Below are positions 31,314 to 44,900 of a stretch of 64,000 nucleotides of DNA, one piece after another; position 1 is the stretch's first letter, and each line of letters starts with the position of its first letter. The translations under genes were made by a program, and so were the position numbers. The notes below the pieces were generated by a model. The model made no database searches. It saw only the letters and a list, made by a program, of their open reading frames with translations, and was not told where the DNA came from. This DNA comes from Phoronis australis (lineage: Eukaryota > Phoronida > Phoronidae). The stretch lies in assembly GCA_002633005.1 (NCBI GenBank), contig NMRA01000086.1, positions 862,321 through 926,320 on the forward strand, given 5' to 3'.

Positions 31314-33214
31314 ATGGAGGATATTCCCAACGGAGATGCAGAGAAGGGTGCAGCGATATTCAAGAATCGGTGTGCAATGTGCCACACGATACTGAAGAAT
31401 AAGCCACACAAGGCTGGCCCCAATTTACATGGTCTCATTGGAAAAGAAACTGGGAGTGCCCCTGGCTACAGTTACACAAGCGCTAACAAAAACAGAGGTA
31501 AAGGATTTCTGCAAGGGGGTTTGATGTAAAAGATTAAGCATACTGTCTATGGGCTGCGAAAAGGGCAAAAATAATAAATAGAAAATCCTCGAACCTAATT
31601 CGTAAAAATAAATCCTGTTCAGTTGGAGAAATCAATAACAACTTGTAAAATTCAATTGTGTTTGGAAAATCAAACCTGTCGGTGGTAACGGAAACTAGCC
31701 AAGTGCGCAGAAAGGGCAAAATTACAAAATGTGGTTGATTTTCTATTTTTTGCACTTTCCGCCGCCCATAGCTGTCATTATCAATAGAAATTTTGAAAAG
31801 TCCTGTAGAAAGAGCTAGATTATAAGCGAAATGCAGGTTCATTTCTCCCCAGTTAGCTTGCACTTAGAGAATTAAAAAATCTAAGTGGGCATTATTCTCA
31901 TAAATAGGTCTCTAATATTGCTGTGACTGGGTTGTTTCAATTGCCAATAACAACATACTCACCAGAAAAGACGTATCAGTTTATTGGGGTTGACCAATTA
32001 TAAAATTGTTAATTTGAAAAAGGGTAAATGTACAATATTGCCAGATTTTAGTTGGTGACGGAAAGAGAATCTCATCTCATTTGCCTTTTTCTTAAGTGTC
32101 TCACATGTTCAAAATGTACTAACTACTCGATAACTCCAATGAGAAGTAAATTTCTGGTCCTGCAAAACTGTTTTTGTTTGAGACTATTATCTGGTGCAAA
32201 AAAATTACTTAGGTAGTGTTCAGCAGCTGTCTCGCGAGAAGAAAAATCGTAACCAAGATCACGTGCTCGGTCAATTGAATACAGGGCAATACATGGTGTA
32301 ATCTCGCGAAGTCTTGGTTTTCTAGCGAGGTCCTAACATTACTGAATTCTACCCTGCTACAACATGCCAGAATGGTTGAACCTCATCTCAGCCAATAAAT
32401 TGTCCTCTCAAAGTCCAACAATCATCTTTGAGGCACAATGCCAAGACCACCCATCAAAGTGAATGGTCCAAATCGATACTTACTTTATCACATCGAGAGA
32501 CTGGGTTTCAGTGTCAAAATGTGCAAAAGAGAACTGGGAATTTACACTTGAAAGGTACATTTCAGGGATTACCTGGACTCGTGAGACGCTATTTCAGTAC
32601 CTAGAAGACCCCAGAAAATATATTCCAGGTAAGCGCAGAGCCTAGAGTACAGTTTGTTTTTCTCGAATTTAAAGACCATTCCAGATTGCACATTTCAAAG
32701 GTACTAATAGGTCCTAGGCAGCAGTAACACTGGGAATAATTGTCTGAATGGCAAATATTGATTCGTGAACCCAAGATCTGTAATATGCACATTTGTGATT
32801 TTATCTGTATTTGAACCCCCGTGCAGCAGACACGAAGTCAAATTTCAACTTGAATACAGTTGGGCAACAACGTTTGCTAAATATCACTGAGCTTCATTCA
32901 GGTCATGGGGTAACAATGTCCAATAACCAAATGGATGCTAATGCCCATATTAAAAAACATTGAAATTGTTTCGACTTTGAAAGAGGTTCTTAAAGTTGAT
33001 GCTTTGAGTTGCTTTAAGTCTTAGACTTCGGAAAAACCTTTTAATTCAGTCGGGGAAATCCCGGATAGAAACGTATTTCAATATTTTAGAGATGATGGAA
33101 ATTTTGTTTGAATTCCTTTACTTTGTAGGAACCAAAATGGTGTTTTTGGGAATCCGCAAAGCTCAAGACAGGGCTGACTTAATTGCTTATTTGGAGACTG
33201 CATCACAAGGCTAA
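31314..33214 (+). CDS. Cytochrome c, paralog 3 (most divergent)
   Basis: Exons 31314-31497, 32566-32628, 33129-33214; 110 residues. CAMCH supplies Cys20, Cys23, His24; Met86 (TKMVFLG), Trp65 and Tyr73 are kept. Unusual in horse numbering: Arg72 (EDPRKYIPG), Lys38 (LIGKETGS), Ser42, Ala8, and [12 protein letters not shown] in place of the usual Lys-rich GIKKK helix start. The start is placed at 31314 because a TTATGTTCAG acceptor ends at 31306, so the upstream ATG at 31299 is probably intronic. Same two intron positions as the other paralogs. Could be a tissue-restricted form, as in mammals with a testis cytochrome c; that is inference only. Confidence 0.94.
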
Positions 33215-33384
33215 TAGACAACTGACATTTATCAAAGATATGCCTCTCTGTATATGCAGACACGCAAAGATCACTGAATGCACATTTAGTAAAGATGTGG
33301 ATGTATGCACGTATTTCGACTTGTGTATAGAAACATACGCTTTTAAGTGAATTAAGCCGAACACACCTTTATATGAAATGTTGG

Positions 33385-33622
33385 CATGCTACAATATAAG
33401 CTTATGGTTGTAAGCAATACATCTAGCCAGACTGTGAGCGCATGTTACAATATAAGCTTATGGTTGTGAGCAATACATCTGGCCAGACTATAAGCGCATG
33501 CTACAATGTAAGGTTATGGTTGTGAGCAATACATCTGGCCAAACTATGAGCGCATGCTACAATACAGGGTTTTGGTTGTGAGCAATACATCTGGCCAGAT
33601 TATGAACGCATGTTACAATAAG
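33385..33622 (+). repeat. 56-bp tandem repeat after cytochrome c paralog 3
   Basis: catgctacaa/catgttacaa anchors at 33385, 33441, 33497, 33553 and 33609, exactly 56 bp apart. Each unit contains ggttgtgagcaatacatctg. Starts about 170 bases after the stop and may be transcribed in the 3' untranslated region. Confidence 0.92.
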
Positions 33623-35975
33623 ATTGTCACCAAAGTATATGCATTTACATACGTGCAAAAAAACTTCAGATCTTTTCGGAAAACAAATTTGAGTGAATGG
33701 ACTTGGCAAGATGGCGCTTGGGGTTTTAGCGGCTTTAACAAGTCTTCTTAAGAATCCAATAATTAAATACTCTCTCTTCCTCCATATGCTGATCCACCCA
33801 CTCTCTTGCACAACCCGAATATAGGGTACGCTCTTGGACATTTCGTTGTTTTTCAAAGATGAAGATATTTCTACTAGTCTACAGAGCATTGCTTCCACCG
33901 AGCAATATTTTTGATCATTTACGATTTATGTGTGTTTTGTTGCATTTTGATGTTATGAGCAGTAGCGTTAATGGCTGTTAAATACAGTCTGTGTGTTTTG
34001 GACTCAGATATTGTACAAAACATCATTGGAAACTTGTATTGATTTATTAAAAAGATATTTTGCATCAACTTGGAATCTCTGATTCTAATAGGGCTGAAAC
34101 GGTTAACCAACGACCATGTTTTTTAGCTTTGTTGGTTCAGTTAACAGAACAAAACTTATCTTTAGGCTAATAACAAGAAGTTGCAACATTTAAAATTAGA
34201 AAATGTTTCATCTTTCAAATAGAAATAATTACCATTATTCAAACCTCTCGGAACAGGGTTACACAGTTTCTTGAGGTGCTAAGTCACAAAGGGCATAGGA
34301 AGGCTAAGTACTGCTTCTAGTCTCAATTTTTTTAGTGCTCTGACATGTATCATTCACATTAATTTTCTATCTAGATTTGCTTTTTGCCTTTCTTCTCTGA
34401 CAAAATACCACAACTGAAAAACTTAAACCACCTGCCAAAAAACAAAACAAAGCCAAAAAGTTGGGGGACCACATCAGCCCTAGATTCTAAGTGCTTAGGT
34501 GCCTTAAAACACAAGACCTAAAAACAACATGTAAGAGTAAAAAATAAAAAGTGGCGAAAACTGAAAATCCTTAACATCCATGAATCCCGACTAAGTACAC
34601 TCACAATGTACACATTTTTTGCACTACACCAAAAGCTGTTCTTTCTTTGGAGCACAGGAGCTGTACTAGAAGATCTATTAATGTCAGTCTCAAGGGAGCA
34701 TGCCCAGTCCAACTTTATCACGGAGCTGAAAGAACAAAGACAAGAGCTTACTTACAATGTGACGACCACAGACTTAACACATGATTTAGATGACCAGAAA
34801 TACAAAGTGTCACAGAGTATTAATAGCACTATGTGATTTGGTGCTGCTTAAGGTCACACAGGACCCTATTGAAATGTTTTGCGACTTTAGGGAAATGTCT
34901 ACAAAACTACAGATGTTAAGTCAGTAAAAGTATACATTTTATGAAATTAGACTAGAAAGACTGCAGAAACTGCCTTTCGACTTCATATGAATCTGCCATT
35001 AATTGGGTCATGCGACCACAGATTTTTACAGAAATTTAGCAAAACGATATTGAGGTACATTCATAACAAAACCACAATATCAATGATACAAATGTTCAAG
35101 ATATACATCAACCTTAAAAAGGCTGTTACTATTTTCAAAATAATCGTGTCAATTTATGTGACTTGAGTTTCTTCACAATGAAAGTCATATTCTTATAGCC
35201 CCTCAAGCAAAAGTGGAACATTTTAAAAAACGATTCCTAACGGTATTTTGGAGAACAGTCCATAAAGCCTAGTATCTGTAAGTTTCATGTAAATCCGAAC
35301 AACCATTTGTGAGGCATGACGTTCCGAATTCAGCCAAATTCGGACCTTTCTCCAGGGTCCTACATAACTTTAAGGGGAAGTGTGTTTGCAGTAAAAATCT
35401 TAGCAGGAACTATAGATTAGACAGTATTGTATATAGTACTGTTAATACCTGATGAATAGTGAACAAGTTATTCGCTGCAAAACATGCATGAAGTACACAC
35501 AAAGCGGTAACAGTCACTTGGGTTCCAGATCTTGGGAACCATTTTCTCACTGAATAACGGTTATCAAACAGGTTCTCAAAGTCAGGGACCCCTGTAAGTG
35601 ACTATTGCCTAACAAAGCTGCATTAGTAGAATGTGTGCCTGAATACATTGTTATGGGTGATTACTACCCAGGAGTGCTATACTTTCTTATTTTCAACAAT
35701 AGATAAATAGGTAATCTGAACAGAAAATAGCAAGATTGTCATTTCTCAAAGTTAGAATATGCAGACGACACTAAATGGAATGTTACCTCAACACAGAGCT
35801 TTGAAATTAATTAAGGGTTCAACGATTAATCAAATCGCGGGCGCAACCGATTTCGACATCAATACACTAAGGTCCATTTTTAGTTCCAATTTTGGTTGTT
35901 AGGCGTCCTACAAGCTTACGATGTTTGTACCTTCTGGAGTATTACGACATTAAACAAACAGCTTAGAATTGTTCA
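33623..35975. other. Non-coding stretch between convergent genes
   Basis: Lies between cytochrome c paralog 3 (plus) and the end of the zinc-finger gene (minus), so it should contain the 3' untranslated region of the latter. A minus-strand AATAAA at 34043-34048 is one possible end. No further coding exon seen. Confidence 0.5.
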
Positions 35976-38900
35976 TTATTTGTAATCTTCAACAGTTTTC
36001 CCCTGGAGGAGATCTCGCATGTACTCAACGAAAAGTTGTAACCAGAAATAATCCCATTTTCATGAAGAAAAATTTAAAGTGAAAATACAAGATTGATATT
36101 GCTAAAGTTGCTTAAATTGGTACAAATGATAACTACTTAAATTTGAGAAAAAAAAATAATCAATTTCATTATTTTAACAAGAATCTAATCTAAAATTATC
36201 AAAATCTTCCTAAAAACAATCAAATCGGGTGTATTGTCCCACGCCTAGTTGAAATGTGCTCACTGCATGAATTGACCTAACACAAGCTCCACCACCTTGC
36301 ATAATGTCGACTAACAAACAATAAGTTTTACCCAGCAACATGTTGTTTGTCGGGTAAAATGGTGGCTTGGAAACGAGGGTGCGTCAAGAATGATGAGTTC
36401 TAAATGCTCAGTTAAGCTGTCACTCAAAATCCTGGCGATAGGTCAATTGCAAGTGGTAAAGATTAGAGCTAATTTTCAAACATTTCCATTCACTAGTCTA
36501 AGAGTGAGCATCACTGGTGAGAAATTAAAATTGAGTCTACAAAGTGCACTGCTATTAATCCTGAAATTAGTGAAAGCAATGCTGATAAGTATTGAGATAG
36601 CCGCAAAGAAAACTAAAATTGTCACTAGGGGGCACTGCATTGGTCGGATCAATCAAATAATGTACGCCAGTCATGTTCCCCTTAGCAGAAACTCATTTGC
36701 CAGGTTGAGAGGTGGACACCAAACAAAAAACGAAACGGCCTTTAGATAGCACAGCATACGTTGGAACTGTCTAAAGGTGGTCAAGTGCCACACATGCGTC
36801 ACACTTGGTAATGTTTTGCTGCATGCAATGGTAGTCTTACTGAAGTGCCACGATACCTCAGCAGGCGTATTCTTCATACGATAGCTCATCAGAGCCTGCG
36901 TCAACTTGTTGGAGATCTCCAGCACTTGCGCAGCCTGCTCTTCCGTCTCCACTGAGCTTAGATCAGCCTACAGTCAGAGAAACATCATAATGCCAATTTC
37001 AAAACCACAAATATTACAAAACAAAAAGCAGAACATCTGGATCTCGCAGGCTGCAAGGGGAAAGTGTCCGCCCGAACCTCAATAACAGCATCCTTACAAA
37101 GTTTTCATAGGGGTATACAGTGTGTGGACAAGTACGAACACATACAGCCAGGCATGTAGTCGCGCGTGTCAAAAACTGGAACATTTAAAAATTAGGAAAA
37201 TACAGCTGTATCACAAAATGACGACTATCTGCACTACAACACTTTATAAGCATGCATACCTTTAACAAAATTGGCCAAAATCCTCTTTCAATTGCAAGGG
37301 AGTTGGGAACAAAAGAATGGGACAATTTCAGTAAATTGCAAAGTGTCGACTATTCGTGCTACGGCACTACATAAGCATACATTTTTGAAAGTTTGGTTGA
37401 TCCCATTTGAAATGTAAGAACTGTGCACAAAAAAGACATAATGTCTACACGGACGTACTGAAGCCTACCATTACTATATACCCTGTACCTTCAGCAGGGA
37501 TAAAAACATTGTAAAGGTAATTATGAAACGTACCAGGTCGCCAAATGAATTATTAGACGGGGCAGCCATTCGATAAGGGTCCGCTGTGTGCGACCATGAG
37601 GCAGTGGGTGGGTTCTGCTGTGATCGCGGGGGTGCTGGTGATCTACTGAAGGCAGAGCTACCCTGTGGACCATGACAAAAGTATACAAATAAAACATTAT
37701 AAGCAATGAGAACTGTTCTTCACTGATTATAAGTGAAGGGGTCGTAACCTACGACACCAGCTGTGACTCCCTTCTGTGTACCACCTCGTTCTAAAACCAG
37801 GTCAACTTGCTGCCAGAAACAAGGCCAGAGACTAGGATCTTTTTGGAGTGAGGGTGGAAACTAACAATAAAGATGTCTGCTATTGCTAATTACATCGAAA
37901 ACTCTTATTTTGCTTTCACTTAAAATATTTTCCAAAAGCACATGTATTGAGCTACATGCTGATGTCTACTTTCCTGTAGTTAATGGTGTACTTCACAGTG
38001 GTGTACTTCACAGCACATTCCATGGCCATATTCACACACATGGAATAAGGATGAAGAATATATATTATTTTATGGTAAGGCTAGACACCTGGGTTGGGTC
38101 CCATAAAACTTCGAAGTTATCCGCTGGATAAGTTTGATTGTTGCATGACGTCAGGTGCATTGTTCAACAATAACAACGTGGCGCGTGATAATGCGAGGTC
38201 ATTGTTGCTATGCAGTGTATAACTTTTATGCAACTAGGCCCTGGTTGGATTTGAAAGAACTAGCACTTGAGGGGCAGTGGTCCCAAGCGGGATGACAATA
38301 ATAATAAGTAGTGGCATGTGAACAAGAAGGTAATGGAGTCAGATCTCGATGAGAACAGCATTAATTCACAAAAAAATTTTAAAAGGAATTAAAATCGCAT
38401 TACCATATCAGCGGTCAATAAGAATGTGTCATTGGTCAATATGGAGAGTTTCCAACTCCGAAACGCAACCTTGGAAGTTCATGATATGTTCAAACCAAAA
38501 AGTAATGGGGGTTTAAGTGTACTATACTCCAGCTCAACAACTGACAGGCAATATCAGCCCTGGCATACAGTGCCACCTGCTGTCAGGATGGAAGAATGGA
38601 GACACAGCTAGTATAAGAAGACATTTATGAGCCAGTCTGCGACTGGTTAATAGATAAAGCAAAGCTAAAGACTCACATAGTAATCTTGATGGTAACTTTC
38701 ATACCCCTCACCATAACCATAATCATAGCCTAGGCCATAACTGCAAGAAGGAAATGCACATGACAAATAAAAGTTAACAAACCTGTCAACACTACTTCTA
38801 ACATTCACAATATATCTTACAAGAGCAACGCAGAGCGTTGAAATGCGCCCACAATTGCACCGCATACGGTATCCTTCTAGGGTTGTTTATTGGTACCATA

Positions 38901-41900
38901 AAGTGGCCAGTAGAGGGCATATATGTAGTACGTTGTACTTTGCAAAATGGAAAGGCATGGTCCTTGTCTCCTCAATAGGCTAGGGGCAAAATGTGAGTAA
39001 TCTTCATAATACAAGCACATCCTATACACCAGTTGCTTAAAGCACCACAGAAACATAGAATTAAAAACAAATTTACCAACATACGAGATTAGCACAGCAT
39101 TAGNGTTTTAGTTTCATTCTCACTAAACAGAGCGATCCAAACAAACATATAATAGCCTCTAGAGGGTGAACAGCAAGACAGAAATGATCTCCGCAGCTGC
39201 CAACTGTCGATTCTTCAAACAGTTTAGAGGGTGGGAAGGCGGAAAACAATGAACAGATACAAAAACAATAAAAAGGCCACTAGGGGCGCAACTTTGGTCA
39301 AATCTGTATGACACAGGGCTTGAGCTGTTGCCTACATTCTAGTAATCACATCCATTGATGAACTTGATAGATATCAAGAAAAATGTTAAGAAAAACAAAT
39401 CTTGCCACAAGGAAACTCTGCAACAGTCAGATTTCGACTCAAAATACACGAAGAAACTTGGTAGACATTGAGTTATAGACAAAAAACAAAACTGCCACTA
39501 ACTTCCAGGCACCACAATAGTTGAAGGTGTCCAAAAATCATCTATGTACTTCCAGAAAAAAATTCTCATCAATGTCCTTTAGAGTGTTTTGGCCAATAGA
39601 GAGAGGGATGACAAAAACAAAATAAAAATGGCCGCTAGGTGGTGTACATTATGTCAATTCCATCTTGGAAGGTGGCATCGCTTCATTAACAGAAACCTAT
39701 CAGCCAAATTTCATGAAAATCTGTCACAAAACTACCAGAAAGTTGTCTTTGTCCCTCGTCATCACTATAGAAACACATTGCCAAATTAAACAAAGATTCA
39801 GCAAAAGGTTTAGGAGATACAGCCACACTATTAAGAGCTGTACAAAATTATCGTCAGCCATGCTCTTCCTAATATGGACATATACGGCCATTTTTAATAC
39901 TGATCCTAAGAGCGGTTTGGCCAATAAAGAGGTTTAAAAATGGTGACTAGAATATGTCGACTCCTTCCAAAAATGTGAAGGCGACGTTGTCTCCTTAACA
40001 GATACCTAGTTGCCAAATTTCATGAAAATCCATCAAGGAACTCCGAAGATAGAGACTAACATCAAAAACAAACTTGCCAATCTCGAGCACACTGGTATTC
40101 AAATTCATCAGAAAACTCACTCATGCTATCCCAATCTGATAGAAACGTGTCTGCAAAATTTCTTGAACATCCATTCACAGGTTTTGGAGATACAACATCA
40201 GACATCAAACGGGAATGAAGACATAATGTCGGAGCATAAACACCAAAATTCAAGAAAAAAAAAAATTCTAGAAACAACAAATTCCTTACCTATCCTGGTC
40301 ATAATCATGATACGGTAGTGGTCTACCTCTTGCACTTGCCCCTCGGGCTCTCTTACTGGGTGGTCCTGGCTGGTAGTTACTTTCATAACCTAATGGAAGC
40401 AACATGAAAGTTACGGTGCATGACTTGGGTGCAATCAGGTCACGCTATATAAGGAAGATATTTCTGGAATATTACAGTGTAATTAGGGAATACTGCAGGA
40501 CGATGGTATTTCAGGAATGCAAAATTACACCTCCCTTCAATGTTCCAAATTTCAAAATTAATAAATACTAAAAAGAAACAACTCCACGACATATACTTTG
40601 CTATTATCAATTCTGCAAAGAATTACACTAAAATCGACCAAGTCCTTCTCCAAACTATTCTTTTCATCACATCATCTTTTATATTTGAAACAGTATTGAA
40701 TCTAGACAGCAGGTGGCGTTGAAGCATTGTGCTTTTCATGTTTCCCTTCTCAGCCTCTGCACTGGATCAGTCTGCTCCACCCTACAACTACTCATCACTT
40801 ACAACAATTCTCAAGCTTTAAGTGCATTTTCAAAACAAATTTGCAGACAGCATGTCATGCACAAAAACCTACATGAAGCAGCTACCAGAATAATTGTTTC
40901 TGGATGCCTGCTTCTTTCATATCTTTTCTCATTAAAAAAACTAAGGGATTGAAAATCTACCAGATACAAAATTCTACACAAGTCTTAACAACTCCTGCAA
41001 ACTTACTGTCATCATTAGAGCCCCATTCCATCAGGCTGCTGGATGGTATCAGGCTGCTGGATGGTGTCCCTCTCCCTCGACCTCGCCCCGTGGCACCGCC
41101 ATGCCCACCACTGAATCCTCTGCTTTGTGCACCACCAAAGCCTCTGTCTGTAGACATGTCACTTCGTCCGCGCCCTCGTGTCCCACCACGGTCTCCACGA
41201 CCCCTTCCTCTGCCTCGGTCGGCACCCCCTCGCCCTCGATCTCCACGACCTCGATCTCCACGACCTCGATCTCCACGACCTCGACTAGAGGTGCTGGCAA
41301 TATCCCCCTGGCGTACTTGCCTTTCCAACATGGCAATCTTCTTTTCCAGCCGGGCTGTGACAAGTAATTAGAGGATAACTTTTAGTTTGAATATTCTCTC
41401 GTCTCAAGACACTGTGTTCGCAAGATTCTGGACTAAAGTCAGAAATAAAATTCAACCGGTCTTCTACATTCACAAAATGCATATTTTGAGACTAAATTCT
41501 AGTCAACTAGAAATTTGGCTAAAGGCACATACTTGTCTATCAAATCCTACATTACCTTATAAAAAGGACACTAAACCCTGGTTTAGCATAGAAACTAAAG
41601 TCAACCAGGGTTCAGGATTTAATCTCCGAACTCAGATTTCTCAGACTCAAAACTCAAAATAAACGAATCACACAGAATGATTCCAGTAGAAATGGTATTA
41701 ACCTAACTTGAAGTGCACCCAACCATCGGTCAATTTTCAAGTCGAGTTTCGAGACCCGGCACCCAGATTGCGTAACTTTTTGAAACATTATAATGCCCCG
41801 AAACAAATTAAAAGAAAAATCTTTACAAAGAATGCCAAATCTGCAAGTCTAACTAGTTGAGGGATTTAACAATGTCTGGACGGAAAGGCTGGCCCCCTTA

Positions 41901-44900
41901 GAGCACAGGATTTGCTTTGTGACAAAGTGAGGAAGTGTTTCACTGAACACAGCTTGGTCACAGCAGTCACTGTACAATCGCATGTGACAGAAGCATGCCA
42001 CGACAGGGTTTAAGCATCCTTCTAAAGATTGTTCACACTTTTAAGAACAGAAAATAACCAATCGGTTACCAATGGTAGATGCCTCCTGGACCTTGGTGTT
42101 GGCATTGTAGAATGGCTGCAACTCTTTCTTCATCTTCATCTTCTTCCGACCATGCTCTTCTTCATACTGTGCACAAAGAGCTGCGATGATCTCTGATTGC
42201 TCCTGCCGGCTACGCCCCTTCTCCTTGCTAGGCTCCGCCCCTTCCACTGGCTCCTCCTCTGTGCTGGTGTCGTTACTCCCCATAGCAGCTTTGTACTGCT
42301 CTAGGTAATTCTTTTTCTGTCAAAAGAAACATTAAATAAAGAAAAAAGTCAACGTGAATGACAGTGAAGGCAGCAATCCTTGCTGCATATTTATGCCAAC
42401 CTACTAATAAAGCCTACATCTATCAGAGGTCTAGATAAGGGGATTTTATCCCAAGTCAAATTAGAGTTGGTCCCCAGCCACTACTAGTTACTACATGGAC
42501 TGAGGTCCAATGAACTCACTAAGAAGGCAGCGCGGTGCTTGAAGCCAACCAGATGAGGCATTATGCTACTGGGACCACACTTGGCTTCGCAGCCTTCGCA
42601 GATGTAGACGGCTTCAATGTCAGGGTCCTCTTTGGTGTGCTCCGTCACCCACTCCAGACCTGTAAGAATGTCAACCACATGTCACATGCTCGACAATCTG
42701 CCAATAACATCTGAAGTGGCAATAAGCGCACACTTGGCCGTCAAAAAACTAACTTTTGACTTAGAGACCTTACCGCTATTAATCTGGTACTGCTTGAGAT
42801 CAGGCTCGTTAAGCTAGCTTGGCATGTCTCCATGTGTCATTTTATGCATTAGGCTCGATTTCAAGCACTACCAAACCGTCCTTTCTTGCCTAGTCTAAAC
42901 ATCATTCATCTAATTAAGGACAGTCATCTAAACGAAAAGTTAGTTTAATGACAATCAAAGGCAGATTAATTGCCATTTGGGTAGAACAAAATGATGCAAT
43001 ACTTCGCATGAGCAAAGTGCATTCACTTTTGATTAAAATGTCCAAATGTTCACAGTGAAAACTACCAACACACTTGCGCCACCTACTGCCGGCGTTGTTG
43101 ACAGTTTGATATCCGAGCGACAAATAATGCAGCACTGGCTCATCTACTCTTGCACATGCACATTTGATTCTCGTCAGTGACTACTTGTTCACCAGACGAG
43201 AGCCAAGCGGAGTGTTGAAATGCGCCCACGAATGCACCTCAAATGGGGTGCTTCTAGGGTTGTTTATTAGTGTCATAAAAATGGCCACTAGATGGCACAA
43301 AAACGTCCAATACATCTGAAAACGGGAACATAGCACCGCTTCTCTAATAAAAAGGCATTTAAAAGTTTCATAAAAATCTATCAAGGAAATTCAGAGAAAC
43401 AAAGGAAAACGGAAAAAAATGAATTTGCCACCAGGGAGCACAACATTCGTTGGATCCGCTTAAAAGTCGTCGTCATCTGTTGTTAGCTTCAAATAAATAC
43501 ACTTACTAAATTTAACAAAGATCCTGCAATGGGATTAGGAGAAACGGCTATGGGCGCAAAACAAAACTACCACTAGGAGGCGCCACAGTAGTCAAAGTTG
43601 TCATCGTCCTCTTCACACTGAGAACATATATGCCTATTTTCAAAATCATCCTTAGAATGGTTTGGTTGATAGGTGGACTCAAAAACAGCAAAAACGGCCA
43701 CTAGGTGGCGCAAACTGGGAGGATACCGTCACCTCACTAATAGATGCCTATAGTCCAAATTTTATGAAAATCCAAAATCCATTCTGGACCTTTGAAGACA
43801 CAGAGGTAAATGTAAAAAACTTAAACTGCCATTAGGGGGCACACCGCTAGTCAAATCCGTCCAAAAGTTGTGTTTGCCTGTTGTCAACATCATATATTTA
43901 CACTTGCTAAATTTAGTAAAGATCCTGCAACCAGTTTAGGAGATACAGCCATGGGCGCAAAAAACAAAACACATATGCCACTAGGAGGCGCCACAGTAGT
44001 CGAAGTCGTAGGAAAATCATCACGAGTTGTCCTCTTCATAGTAAGAACATACATGCCAATATTCACAATCATCCTCAAAGACGTTTGGTTGACAGAGAGG
44101 TGGACGTCAAAAAACAGGTTCGAAAACAGCAAAATGGCCAATAGGTGGCGCAAACTATGTCGAATCCATCAGAAAACATATATTAGATGCCTGCCTATAC
44201 GCAAATTTTTATGAAAATACGTTGAGGGCCTTTGAAGATACAGAGGTAAACGTAAAAAACTTAAATTGCCACTAGGGGCACATCGGTACTCAGATCCGTC
44301 CGAATGTTTGCTTATGCTGTCCTATTCATGAAAGGAACACATTTCATGAACAAACGTCAAAGGCTTTTGGAGATAGAGCAGCGGACGCCGGACAGACGGA
44401 TGCCAGACGGACGAACGGAGATGACGGCATAATACGTCCACATATAAATATGTGATGTGAACTTCATAAACTTCCATTTAATAATTTTAAGTTGCATTTT
44501 GCCCTGTAAAGCTGGCTAAACAACAAAAAACAGAATTAGCACTTTTACTCTCAATAAATTTGTCCATAATATTCCTCATCACGATAGTACAGTTACCAAG
44601 TCACCGGCAAAGCGTACATGTGCCATTTTCAAATTCGCACCTTTAGGGCTGACCAACCCCAATAAACTCTGAAGTATTTCCTTGATTCGCAGATGGTTTT
44701 GATGTTCTTGTTGGTAATGGAAATAGAAGAAATATTTGGAGATCGGATTTGGTAGAGTACAATGCCCAGTTTTCATTTTTAGCCATCGTTAAAATAGTTT
44801 CTTTTCAATAAGCAATTCCAATTGTACAACAAAAGGCCTACCAGGATTAGGAATATTTACTACGGTTTTCATTCAGGAATGTGTTTCAGGGAAACGACGA

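Noticed and set aside
40904-41371. 155-codon plus-strand Pro/Arg-rich ORF
   Set aside because: Antisense of the RGG exon; its composition mirrors CGN codons.
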